Source: Angiostrongylus vasorum (Eukaryota; Nematoda; Chromadorea; Rhabditida; Metastrongylidae). Taken from it: a stretch of 64,000 nucleotides of DNA. Location of the stretch: positions 1,682,852 through 1,746,851 of the forward strand of contig JADANN010000466.1 of NCBI GenBank assembly GCA_018806985.1, in the 5' to 3' direction. The translations under genes were made by a program, and so were the position numbers. How positions within the stretch are numbered: the first letter of the stretch is position 1; each line of letters opens with the position of its first letter. Shown piece after piece: positions 35,201 to 44,880 of this stretch. The notes beneath the pieces are model-generated. The model saw only the letters and a program-made list of their open reading frames with translations, had not been told where the DNA came from and did no database searches.

Positions 35201-38200
35201 TGAAGGATCTGGTGCCAACTTCCAGATCCCAAAAGGTTGAGGGACTTGGTGAACACCAGATGGTATTGAAAAGAAGACTTTAGTTAATTGAATGACACCA
35301 CCACTATTATACTGCCCGCTCCTCGTGTAAGCTTGCAAGATTCAGCACAAGAACATTAAGAAATAAAGGTCTCATATTAAAGGCAATATGGGTCTTTTGA
35401 CGAGGCGACACTCACTCCGCGATTTTCGTGCGATACGGTGACGAATGATAAACGGGATTTTTTTGTTTGTATTATAATGAAAGACTAGGAGATCCATTTA
35501 TTATGGATATGCGTAAATTAGCCGTTGTATCATACAGCGAGTCAAGGAGGACTGAAATTTATATATTACTAAACATATAGAGCTGTTGGTTCCGCCAAGG
35601 ACGTCTGAAACAGGACTTTAGCTAAGCTACAAGCAAGAAAAACTGTTATGCGACTGTTTTACCACTTCGACGTTCTGTAACGAACTGACGTCACCAGACT
35701 CTTTTAGATATATAGGGGTAGCTAAGATGTGCAAGTCTGTTTTCGCGTATTTCAAAGTTTGTTAGAAAAGTAAAAGAATAAAGGATAAAGCTCTCGGCGT
35801 TGATCTATCCCTGAGGAGGCGTACGCTGTGCATTTGACTTCATTGAGCACCTTTGGAGGGTGTTTAAATGCATATTCCGCCTGTGAAGCGGCTTGTAGTG
35901 GGTTACCAATTTACCAAGCCGGTGCTGTTATCCTCCCAGACAAGTCTGGTACCAATTTGCCTGTCCCGGATGGATGGAATGCTTGGTGGGCTATGTACGC
36001 GGAAATCGATCCCATGTGTATTGCAGTGCGTCTCCGACCACTACGCCATACCCAACCGCCGGAAAAGAAGTGCAACTTTATCTCCACAACATCTATGTAC
36101 TGAGAGTCGTCGAGAAATACAAGCAGGTACCAGTGAACTTCGCACATCAGAGCAGCTACGTAGGTTCTACTCGCTCAACGGACACCAAAAAAAGTACTTT
36201 ATGTCTCCTTTTACTGTACTTGGTGAAAAGAATAGCCACGTGCAGCTCACTAGTGTCTGCTGTAGTATGTTTAACTCTATGCCATGTTTCTAAATGGAAA
36301 GATCGATCGCCGCCCTTGTGAGCTCGCCAAGCCTTCCATCCCTCAGAGTCGGCGAATTGGTACCAGACTTGTCTGGGAAGATAGCAACACTGGCTCCATA
36401 CATCGGTAGGCCACCGTAAGTCATTGTAAAGGCCAGGTATGCATTCAGTCACCACAAGCGGTAGTTAATGAAGTCGAATGCATGGCGCATCCTTCAGGGA
36501 ATGATCTACGACGAGGAATGTATTTGAACAAATCACAGAAGGTTTTAAGCGATCCAAAAACATGGTTCTGTTTTGGCACAGCCTTCCAAAATTTCAGTTT
36601 CAGAAAGATCTTTCTCGGAATAATAAACGATATTATCATATTTCGAATCGAACAATCGAACAATCGAAGATAAGGTGGGCCGGACACGTAATGCGTATGA
36701 ATGACAACCGATGGACAAGAGCCGTTAGTGACTGGATTCCTGGGATTTTAAACACATTGCAGGAAGACCACCGATTCAAAGGTCAGAGTTCTTCACGAAA
36801 AGCCTAGAAGAAAGATATGATGCTCGGTACGTGTCTCTGAGCGAGCAGAACCCATTGGGCTACTCTTGCACGCGACAGGGGAAAAATAGAAGACTTAATG
36901 GCGCCCGCTCAGAGTCACTCGACGATCAACGGGACTACAGGTGATACAGGTGATCATATTTTGAAGGACGTGAGCAGGAAACCTTATTCCATCACCAAAG
37001 CTTAAGGAATTTATTTCAAGAAAAAAAATCAATTCTACCTTGCGTTCAGCCAATGCGACTAGTGCGTTTCCGGTTAATTGAGAAACGGTCATTTTTGTGT
37101 GTTTCGTGAGAGCTCTAACGACTCGAATATTAAAATAGGCAAGAATGAAGAATGGCGCGAATACAGTAACGAGATTACGGTACCTGAATTATAAGAACAA
37201 AGTGGGGGAATGTCTGTATGCTTTGCAACAACTGTGCTAATAAGAATGTTTCGCTTCTTATTTATTGCCTAGCACTTTTCATTCTAGAGTTTATGTAAAA
37301 TACAACCACAATTTTTATTTTTTTTGTTTTTGTTTTATTTTATGCGACCCGCCTTTCAGATCTGTCGTTTGGATTCCAGTACTTTTCACAATCGCTACAT
37401 TTCCTCTCATGCATTATTCACTAAGGTCTCCCGACCCCCTACATGTGACTTCGGCTGATGCTGAGGATTTTCATTTATGTGGAATGTCGTAGAATGCTGC
37501 TCGAATCGATAGTCCCTGGAGAACTGAGATAGCTGGGTTGGAGCGTTTCCAGTTGGATTGCAGAAAGTGATTTTTTCCCGGAGAGATCAGGGTACCAATT
37601 TCCTAACCTCGGCGGGATGGAAAGCTTAGTGACCCCCGGAGCGTGATCCAACCAGCACCGTGCTCGTGATGATCGCCACCACAATCACTGTGCTATCCAT
37701 CCCTACCACCAAAATGATGCTGAAATATTTGCAAAATTCCGACCCCAAGCCATGTGACCAATCATTTTGGTTATACTAATAAGAGTTTACAGCGTTTACA
37801 CAGACAGTGGATTTTTTCATTACTTGAGCCATACTACATCACAAAGTTCGCAAGCTTTCAGTTGCTTTGATGTCGTTGTCTTCACATCGTTCTTTGTAAT
37901 CGAAAACTTTCAAAATATTCACAATGTTAACCGTCTTATTTACTGCCTACTATTTTTAATGGCAGGGTATGTATAATGCGAAATATAATTACATCGATGC
38001 TGAGACGTTCGCAAAACTCCGGACCGCAGGTGTCTGCGGTGGGGAACGAATCCGCTGTTGTCCTTTCCGGGGAGTAACGCGTTCACCACCACACCATGCA
38101 GGTCCTTCGTTTCGCCTGTCTCTCAGCTAGTTCCCCCACCGCAGACACCTGAGGTCCGGAGTTTTGCAAATGTCTCAGCATCGTTGTAGTTACATTTCGC

Positions 38201-41200
38201 ATTATACCCTGCCATTGAAAATAGTAGGCAGTAAATAAAACGGTTAACATTGTGATTATAACCTAAAAGCCTCAGCTTAACTGGATTCATTGCCGATTTG
38301 CGCTCCCCATACCAATCCCGATGGCGGGTGATTGCTGATGGCAGAGATCGATAGAACTAGCTGAGAGACAGGCGAGACGAATGACCCGCATGGTGTGGTG
38401 GTGAACGCGTTACTCCCCGGAAAGGACAACAGCGGGTTCGTTCCCACCGCAGACACCTGCGGTCGGAGTTTTGCAAATGTCTCAGCATCATTGTAGTTAT
38501 AATTTCAAAATAGTTCAACATCACATCAATGACCATAAATCTCATGCTTGTCTTTCTAGAATAAAAAGAAAGTGCGAAATTTCGTCATCCTCTCCAACAT
38601 TATGAAACCTTTGGAACCACCCATAGAAATGTGCCGCTGCTACGTTGGACCTCGTAAATCGAATTTGATATACCTGGCCCATGACAACTCCGGTAGCTTT
38701 TCTTAACAGTTTCCAACCTTCCTCTATTTTCAACTTGGTAAATCGTCCGATTCATTCCAATTCAAAACATGAAGTAAAACATGAAGAAAGGCTTCTTCAA
38801 ATTCTTCAAAAAAGGTTCCTTTATGACTAACAGAAAAAAATTCTTGCAATTTTAAAGAAAACGCGATCTTAGTGGCTGTGTAGATTTCAAGCCTACAATC
38901 GAGGTCTTCGTCATTCTCAGACAGAGTCGTCTACGTTGGAAAGTGTGGATTGGTCTTATAGAAATGTATTCAGGCTGCCTAACAAATTTCTCTCATGGAT
39001 ATGATTTTTCGTGAAAATTAATCTCACCAAAAAACGCCAAACGACATTGTACGGCGTATTGAAGACGAAATCAGGGTAGCGTATTTGAGTTTGTGTGATC
39101 AAACCTCCGCATTCCGAGATGTCGTTGAACTAAATGCCAGTTATTTTCTTCTTCGTTGTATCTAATTGCACCACAGCATTCACAGTCTAACCTCAAGTTC
39201 AAAGCACGTGGTCCCCTTGCTGATTACGCCAAGGAGTATTGCAAAAGTGGCGATCAGTTTCCGATTTCTGAAAGCGGTAATATGAACGTTTTCATCCAAA
39301 CAGACATACCTTCATTGCATCATGTATGTCGTGTTTAATTTTTATGTCTTTTAGTAGACATTGCCCTAAGCTGGTTGGTTCCACAGAGTTTGTGTATTTG
39401 TTTTGTTTTGGCTTCGTCTTTTTATTAGGAACTGACGTTGTAAGTTATTTTTAAGGAACTCAACTAATACACTGATATGAAGCACATCGATAGCAAAAAT
39501 TTCACTTCATTTATAAATTCTTCTTTGAAACAAAAAAGAGGAGTCCACTGCTCCTTCAATAATACATCAATCTCTTTTCCTAGCGAAGGCAGGAAAATTT
39601 GCCGTGTCAGTGCAATCCTATTACTATTGCGTTTACTGAGGGTTATAAACACATCTTTCAACATGGCCTTTACAAAAAAATCTTTTTAAACACACAAGAC
39701 GGAAATGCAAAAGCTTTTTTCTCATTTCTTTCTCACTTTGGTTGCTGTAAATGGTGAGACCGTTTATACGTATCCAAAGGAACTCTCTCTCCTAATTTTC
39801 ATATCGACGAAAATGGATGTGACATCCATATCTCACTAAAACATCCGAAAATTGTTACTATGGCAAGGAAATAAAAAACTGAAAACGAATGTAGAAATAA
39901 GCGCCACTTGGCCTTCTGCTTACTTTTGAGTGAATGGCAGGAATGAGGAGTTGAGAGTGAGGCAGTAACGTTCGAACGATGTGCATACGATGAGGAACGA
40001 CGACGATGTGATGGCCACATGAGAAATCGTGATCATTGGCACCATGTACGAATAGCTTCAATAAAAAAGAAACCGAATCCCGACATGTCGAGTTGCCAAT
40101 GAACATAAAGACACATCTCTTAATAACTGAAAAAGACGAATGCCTCACTATCACACATGACCTGGCGCCCTATTTCAAAAATGATATTTTGACCCCGGTG
40201 TGCGTCATGCTCGTGACTCCACGTGAACAACGCGTGGGCCAGTCCCCACTCGTTACATCACGGTGAGTAGCCTCTCAGCATGACCGTAGCATCATAACCC
40301 ACCATGTATTTAAAACTTTGATCTTCATTAATACTTTAGCCTTTTACACCGAATAACTCAAAGTATTCTAATATAAAAATACGTCCAGGCTCTGAGGAAG
40401 GCGAAATCGCCGAAACGTCAGCCATCGACCAACAACACCAACAACAACGACAACGACAACGAAGACCTTTGCCAACCTCGCATCAGCTAAAGAAGATCAG
40501 TTTATAAGATCACATAAATAAATATATAAAGACACATCAACAGACATGTCGTAAAAAGAACTTCCCATGTACATGCTGTCGATTATCTCCAAGTCTTGAA
40601 ATGCATAATGCACCGAAAAGTCACAGTCGGTATCCCCGTGAACGTGTAGCTGTTTGAATTCTCTCGCTTCTTAGAAAAGACTTTCTTTAACCGTAACGTC
40701 GTTCTGACATTTGCAAAACTCCGGACCGGTGCTGCTCACGATGGGGACCGAACACGCTATTAGCTTTTCCGGCGGCTAACGAGTTAAGCACCACACCATG
40801 CGAGTCCTTCGCATGTCCTGCCTTTTCTCCCCCAGATCAGTCCCGTTGATGGGTGATTACTGATATCATCTATAGGTCAATAACACGGCTGAGAGAGGGA
40901 TCTTGAGCCGATTAGTCGCGAGGCTACGTGGCACGTCCCTAGGTGGCGGATAGGGGGTTAATCGCGGATCAAAAGCAACCCTTTGCTTCTCTGAGACGCA
41001 TGTGGATCAGGGGTTGGACTCCCTCTTTCTGCTGATTTGGCACATACTTTCTGTATTTAAGAGGCGTATTCATGCATGCATTTGTGGCTGCGTTTTCGCT
41101 TATGCGGATTGTATTCTACGAGTCAATTCGGTCAAAAGCCTGCGATCAAGTGAAAGAGATGCATATGGGAGGCGGCTAACTACAACAAATAAGCTCTACG

Positions 41201-44200
41201 TCCACTCTGGAAGAGACGGGCAAGGTACCCGTGATTAAACCCAGCCCCCACGTTCAGATCCCAGCAAGCTATAAGTGAGTATCAAAATGCTAAACACACT
41301 AAAAAGAAACGGACCTCTTTCCTATGACGCCGAAAGAGACCCTAATTTCGCAGCGTTGAGTAGGGACGAGTACGGAGAGGCTGCTAAAATCTCAGGACTA
41401 ATAGAAGCTGCCTGGATTGCAAAGAACTAAGGTGACGATCTGTGCCTACAATACACGTGCACTTGCATCTACTTCCTCGATTGAAGACTTGATAATGCAA
41501 GCGAGAAGGGCCAGGTACGACGTCATCAGCCTGGCCGAAACGAGATGACAACACCCTTTCAATGCCTTCTTTGAAGAGCTGTTCCTCGGAATATGCGACA
41601 TTAGAGGGAGTAGGAGGCATCGGCGTTCTCGTCAATACGAGTTTGTCCTTGAAGATCGATTCATTCGAACAATTAAGAACCCGAATCAGGAGTTTTCGAT
41701 TAAAAAGATGTGGATCAAATGACCCATCTGCAAAAATAATTGCATTTCGAAAAAAATTCTACGTGACAGCATGTTTGTTATTGGAAAGGAGACGAACCCC
41801 GTGTTGCAGATCAGATTTTGATATCGGAGAATACCCTTATCCACCGTGAAGTGGCGGCAATTTCAAATCAGCACTAGTTGTTGAATAATTTCTCAAACTG
41901 TAGTTTTCAGGATGATGAAAATCTAGTAGTGCGTTGACGATAATATGGAGGATGAAGTAAAATTTGGCAATTCTTTCAAGTCTTCCTTCATTGGGTGTGC
42001 TACACATGTCCATACCAGAGAGTCGCCTCATCGGGTTAATCTACTCTGTCCGTAGAAGTTGTGGTCCTTGGAGTATTTCTTTGACTTTTTCGCAGAATTT
42101 CGTGATCTATTGGCTTTTCTAGGATTGAAGAGTTATAGATGTTGAATGTCAAAATTGCATCCTCTGATCATCTTATGAGTTTAGCTGATGTATATGATAC
42201 CATTTATTCTTGTTGTGTTCAAGGATAGGCCTACTGGGCTCCGCTCATCCTAAGAAATCGATGGAAATCGCATCCTTTGTTCAATATTAGTGGAGAAATT
42301 TGACGTGAAGCCTTTTTTCATGAACTTTTTGCTGTGTTTTTGATCTGGGATCAGATTACTCCTTTAAACCCCTGTAGGAATGACTGATTCACGACAAGGA
42401 CGAAAATCTTTAAGGAGATGTAGAAACCACACGCAGAAGTTTGACGACCTTTATGGATGGCGGATGCAAGAAAACGAATCGAATTCTAAAACTGCTTAGA
42501 TCGCATCAAGAAATGATAAAGGCATGAAAACAAAGGTTATTTTCTGGAATTCAATTTGCAACCGATGCGCACACTGCATGCTGGTCACTCCAGCAACTTA
42601 ATGTTGCACTGTAATGCGGCGGCAACAGTATTGACGAGATAATGTTACTTCGTCCTACACCTTTTCCTAATACGTTGACAAGGAAACGATGGAAGAATTG
42701 CTTAACAGAATTGCAAATGTGACCATATTCAACCACAGCTTCTGTGTAGGAGGATTGATCCGTTCTACGTCATAGATGAGACGATGATAGGATGCCAATC
42801 ATTTTAACATTGTTGAACACTTTTTCACAGTTGACAAAAAAATAGAATAAAGATGTGTGGTACACCGCACAGGCCTCTGTGATTCTGGACATAGCTTGAG
42901 TGATGTTCACGCAAGAGAACAGCTTACGATAGTATTCGCGAGAAAGTTGTAAAGCCTAGACAACAAACAAATCGGACGGCAGTAATGCAGATTCGTCTGG
43001 TCATCGTTCTTGGGTAGGATAACCCGCATAACTTTCTCAAATGGTCAGAGATCGTTCTTCGTTTTGAAAAAAAGTTATTACATTTCTTCAACGCAGACTG
43101 CTCCTCTAGTTATGCGTTTGCTCATGACCCTAATCGAAACTCCGATTTGATAACTAGGAAGCTGAAGTGTGAAACGTTAGGGTGGAGGAACATCTCCGTC
43201 ATTGTCGTTTTTCCCATTATTATTTCCAAATCAGTGAGGCAGGTGGCATCCGTCACAACATCATACATCATAGCTAATAAGGGGAAACCGTATTTACTTA
43301 TGTACAGGCGTCACTTTTTAAATGACTCTTTTTTTGAGCTTCTTGTTACAGTTTTTCTACTTGCTCCACTTCATGTCCTCATTCAAGAGCTTGCTGCAAC
43401 TGCCACTAATTGATAACAATGATAGATGTGCTAGAGTTGGATTAAGCTTTAGTTCTATGGCCTTCTTGAGGTGAACCGTTTTTCGTGATGATGATAGTCT
43501 GATCCGACGTTTACATTTGAAGAATTGCCACACGATTGCAGGCCTTGGAGGAATAATTTGTGGTCTTTGCGCTGGTTTCCCGTGATATCCTCGTCCAGAA
43601 TGTTTTTGCTGTTTACTACATGTTTTTTTATTATTAGGAGCTTACGATTTTCTTTCGATGCATGAAGACGCATTTAAAGTCATTTTAAAGACAGCATGGA
43701 TAAACTAATATTACGCCCAGAAAAGAGGTCCAAAATATGTATATTGCATAATCAGACATTAGGGGCGCGTGTGGCGCAGTGGTTGGAGGCGCCACTGCGA
43801 CGCACACGAATCGATCCCCTGCGCCAATGGCCCACCAAGTCTTCCATCCTTCCGGGGTCTGCAAATTGGTACCAGAATTGTCCGGGAGGATACCAGCACT
43901 GGCTCGATACATCGTAAGCCACCGCGAGTCATTGTATAAGCCAGATATGCATTCAATCATATCCAACGACACTTAATGAAGTCGCATGCATGGCGCATCC
44001 CTCAGGGATTGATCAACGACGAGAGCTTTGTCCTTTTTTTTATTTAATCGGACATTTGTTTTTGATTTAGTTGGTATCAAATCACTACACATTTATTTCT
44101 TTTAAAATGAAGCAAACGCTCCAGAAAATAAGCTTTTACACAGCTCCTAAATCTTAACTCACCATATCTGCACCAGTACAGGAGATATAAGATAATCTAC

Positions 44201-44303
44201 CAGCACGTTAACAGACATCAGAAAAATGTAAGCGGTGCCAACGAAAATATCGAAAAAGGAGAGCAACACTAGGTAGAGATTTTGGCTCTTCCGATGGTGC
44301 TTC
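32222..44303 (-). CDS. Class A (rhodopsin-like) GPCR, nematode peptide-receptor type
   Basis: Seven minus-strand exons join in order. 44163-44303: TM2 (YLVLLSFFDIFVGTAYIFLM). 39924-40055: TM3 (HVAITSSSFLIVCTSFERYC), with ERY for the DRY motif. 39192-39267: TM4 (LIATFAILLGVISKGTTCFE). 39028-39129: extracellular loop 2 with SECGG and WRF. 37039-37183: TM5 (LVTVFAPFFILAYFNIRVV). 33626-33778: TM6 (ATRTLVMLVCCYLVSNIISV). 32222-32438: TM7 (IDLVSLLTTLSCACRLPIYL) and C-tail to stop. Phases agree at four of six joins; TG|C at the first creates the Cys likely bonded to the loop-2 Cys. The two other joins each need one T fewer in a T6 run (39029-39034, 33760-33765). RLPIY replaces NPxxY. The TM1/N-terminal exon was not found above 44.3 kb. 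Ligand unknown; a neuropeptide is likely by family. Confidence 0.8.
32860..33150 (+). mobile_element. RTE LINE 3' end
   Basis: The plus strand encodes RRPSKFWADVFVTKV, matching the G/RRPxxxWADVF block at the RTE C-terminus, then a degraded tail ending in GTCAAGTAAGTAAGTAAC, the short tandem repeat found at RTE 3' ends. It lies in the last intron of the GPCR gene, opposite strand. Confidence 0.55.
33950..34215 (+). repeat. SINE family B, diverged
   Basis: TAATCCCCAAGTAGTAGCTG, GCGAGGAAATGAATTGATTG and GGATCGACACAATGTGCGAT correspond to the 3' half of family B. The head is unclear. Confidence 0.45.
34690..35075 (-). mobile_element. Penelope-like element 3' fragment (second subfamily)
   Basis: The plus strand reads GCTGACGTTCTGGCAGATTTC and GCCTTCCTCAGAGCCTGAA (hammerhead-like end), then a tail ending in GAATGCCTCGAGAATTTTGCGCGC, which aligns with the PLE tail near 1925 and 50290. 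It shares a central stretch (AGTTGACTGCA, inverted as TGCAGTCAACTT) with 53690-53835, so these two belong to one subfamily. Confidence 0.6.
34716..34751 (-). ncRNA. Hammerhead motif, degraded
   Basis: On the minus strand: GGCT, CTGAGGA, A, GGCG-AAAT-CTGCC, AGAA, CGTC, AGCTT. The core heptamer and the CGTC are kept, but GAAA has become AGAA. Confidence 0.45.
35195..35285 (-). repeat. SINE family A/B fragment
   Basis: GATCTGGTGCCAACTTCCAG and GGTTGAGGGACTTGGTGAAC match the central block shared by families A and B. Confidence 0.4.
35286..35775. other. No supportable feature
   Basis: Nothing recognisable as exon, RNA gene or known repeat. Confidence 0.35.
35776..36060 (-). repeat. SINE family A
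   Basis: GGATAAAGCTCTCGGCGTTG at the 3' end, GACAAGTCTGGTACCAATTT in the body and GCGTCTCCGACCACTACGCC at the head. Open frames of 91-141 codons across it are by-products of the repeat. Confidence 0.7.
36310..36520 (+). repeat. SINE family A, head-truncated
   Basis: GCTCGCCAAGCCTTCCATCC, GGCGAATTGGTACCAGACTT and GAATGCATGGCGCATCCTTC. The tRNA-like head is missing. It is inverted relative to the copy at 35776. Confidence 0.65.
36560..36925 (+). mobile_element. RTE LINE 3' fragment
   Basis: The plus strand encodes IEQSKIRWAGHVMRMNDNRW and TRAVSDWIPG, nearly identical at DNA level to 60540-60680 of the long RTE copy, followed by a shifted-frame ASRTHWATLARDRGK. It stops about 110 bp from the GPCR TM5 exon and lies in the following intron. 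Confidence 0.75.
37460..37690 (-). repeat. SINE family B
   Basis: The plus strand shows ACATGTGACTTCGG..., GATTTTCATTTATGTGGAAT, GGGTACCAATTTCCTAACCT and GGGATGGAAAGCTTAGTGAC. It matches the 56780 copy, inverted. Confidence 0.5.
37945..38130 (-). repeat. SINE family D (D1 type), inverted cluster member 1
   Basis: TTTACTGCCTACTATTTTTA, GCAGGTGTCTGCGGTGGGGA, GTTCACCACCACACCATGCA. Well preserved. Confidence 0.75.
38134..38250 (+). repeat. SINE family D (D1 type) body, inverted cluster member 2
   Basis: CCCACCGCAGACACCTGAGG to GCAGTAAATAAAACGG. It lacks the head and abuts member 1, so about 110 bp of the two can pair as a long hairpin. Confidence 0.7.
38340..38515 (+). repeat. SINE family D (D1 type), cluster member 3
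   Basis: CCGCATGGTGTGGTGGTGAA (A box), CGGGTTCGTTCCCACC (B box), and CAGACACCTGCGGTCGGAG. The tail stops at AGTTATAATTTCAAAATAG. Confidence 0.7.
40118..40530 (+). mobile_element. Penelope-like element 3' end
   Basis: From GAAAAAGACGAATGCCTCAC through GCGTGGGCCAGTCC, an AT-rich segment, the hammerhead motif, the CAACAACGACAACGACAACG tract and GCATCAGCTAAAGAAGATCA to the terminal CACATAAATAAATA. It is the best-preserved PLE tail in the window and lies in the GPCR TM2-TM3 intron, beside the TM3 exon. Confidence 0.8.
40388..40423 (+). ncRNA. Compact hammerhead ribozyme, intact core
   Basis: Stem I is GGCT (40388-40391) pairing with AGCC (40420-40423). Between them lie CTGAGGA (40392-40398), one extra A, stem II GGCG-AAAT-CGCC (40400-40411), GAAA (40412-40415) and CGTC (40416-40419). 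Cleavage would follow the C at 40419. There is no hairpin stem III: the segment ACGT is self-complementary, so stem III would form between two copies. That matches the small hammerhead variants known from Penelope-like elements, which act as dimers. Presumed role: processing PLE transcripts. Confidence 0.75.
40685..40895 (-). repeat. SINE family D (D1 type)
   Basis: GACATTTGCAAAACTCCGGA, GGGGACCGAACACGC (B box complement), GTTAAGCACCACACCATGCG. It ends where the RTE 5' fragment begins. Confidence 0.6.
40895..41850 (+). mobile_element. RTE LINE 5' fragment
   Basis: GATCTTGAGCCGATTAGTCG and GGCGGATAGGGGGTTAATCG match the 5' end of the long RTE at 57425. The fragment includes the start of the endonuclease region (GPxRYDVISLAETR-like at about 41507-41546, then GVGGIGVLVNTSLSLKIDSF). 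It breaks off within the endonuclease domain. Located in the GPCR intron. Confidence 0.75.
42200..43660 (-). mobile_element. Decayed RTE LINE (RT region)
   Basis: On the minus strand, 43045-42900 reads VMRVILPKNDDQTNLHYC, RPICLL and a YNF equivalent of the RT block that in the long copy is KGDLHDIGNYCPICLLSVVY. Its right end shares a motif near 43425 with 22390 in the other decayed RTE. Frames are heavily broken. A family B SINE fragment interrupts it at about 42370-42540. Confidence 0.6.
42370..42540 (+). repeat. SINE family B 3' fragment
   Basis: GATGGCGGATGCAAGAAAAC then GAATCGAATTCTAAAACTGC and GATCGCATCAAGAAATG match the 3' end of family B. Confidence 0.45.
43761..44045 (+). repeat. SINE family A, full length, with target-site duplication
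   Basis: The head GGGGCGCGTGTGGCGCAGTGG has a consensus A box and CGAATCGATCCCC a B box. The end is GAGAGCTTTGTCCTTTTTTT. AATCAGACATT (43750-43760) and AATCGGACATT (44046-44056) flank it with one mismatch. This is the best reference copy of family A. It lies about 115 bp from the GPCR TM2 exon. Confidence 0.85.
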
Positions 44304-44389
44304 CTGGAATTCCACGATTGCTCACAAATTTCGTTGTATATTAAATGAGGGCAGCAAAATGTTGTCACTGAATACTTTTCTGGATTATT

Positions 44390-44880
44390 ACGTTGGAATG
44401 AGGTTGGTAAAAATATTTATTCGGGCAATGTTCCAACGCCTTCCTCTTTTTCCGAGGCGGATTGATCCTAGTCAATGGTCTACAGGTGGTCCTCTTCGTT
44501 AAGTGGCTGTTCGTTGTCGCGATGTGTCCAATCCAGTGAAGTGGACCACGATAAGATAAGATCAAGATAGTCCCACGGCCAGTGCCAGGTAAATAAGTAT
44601 CGATGCTGCAGAATATATTGGTTTCAAAAAAAACGGATCATATTAGATGACGGAAATCAAAAGATCAGCATCTGTCCTGCACGTGAAAGGGCACCGCTGA
44701 CTGTAGTTGTGGAAACTTCATTCGAGTGGTGCGGGTTCAGTGGATTGGATTCGATGCGACAACAACCACCTGTGAACTGTGGACTCGGATCAACGCGGCT
44801 CTGATGAAGACGAAAGCATTGGAACGCTAGCAGGAAAAATCTTCTTGTCAACTTCGTGTTAGTCTAGTAATCCAAAAAAA
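44390..44880. repeat. Family E inverted-repeat element
   Basis: Left end GGAATGAGGTTGGTAAAAAT, with TTATTCGGGCAATGTTCCAA; right end GGAACGCTAGCAGGAAAAAT then CAACTTCGTGTTAGTCTAG. Arms of about 150 bp flank an unrelated centre. The right arm keeps CTCTGATGAAGACGAAAGC, a degraded hammerhead core. It lies just upstream of the GPCR TM2 exon. Confidence 0.55.

Noticed and set aside
35868..36321. Frames of 115 and 141 codons
   Set aside because: They start inside a SINE A and run into unrelated DNA; no motif, no splice context, no conservation.
38542..38733. Possible extra GPCR exon (EEGWKLLRKATGVVMGQ)
   Set aside because: It lies between loop 2 and TM5 exons, which already join in protein sequence apart from one base; the acceptor is weak.
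39156..39338. Plus-strand exon with splice-like ends
   Set aside because: The minus strand here gives the TM4 exon in phase with its neighbours, so the plus-strand frame is taken as a shadow.
39799..39900. TM4-like hydrophobic stretch FYFLAIVTIFGCF on the minus strand
   Set aside because: Considered as the TM4 exon, but it fails the phase test, whereas 39192-39267 fits both phase and sequence.
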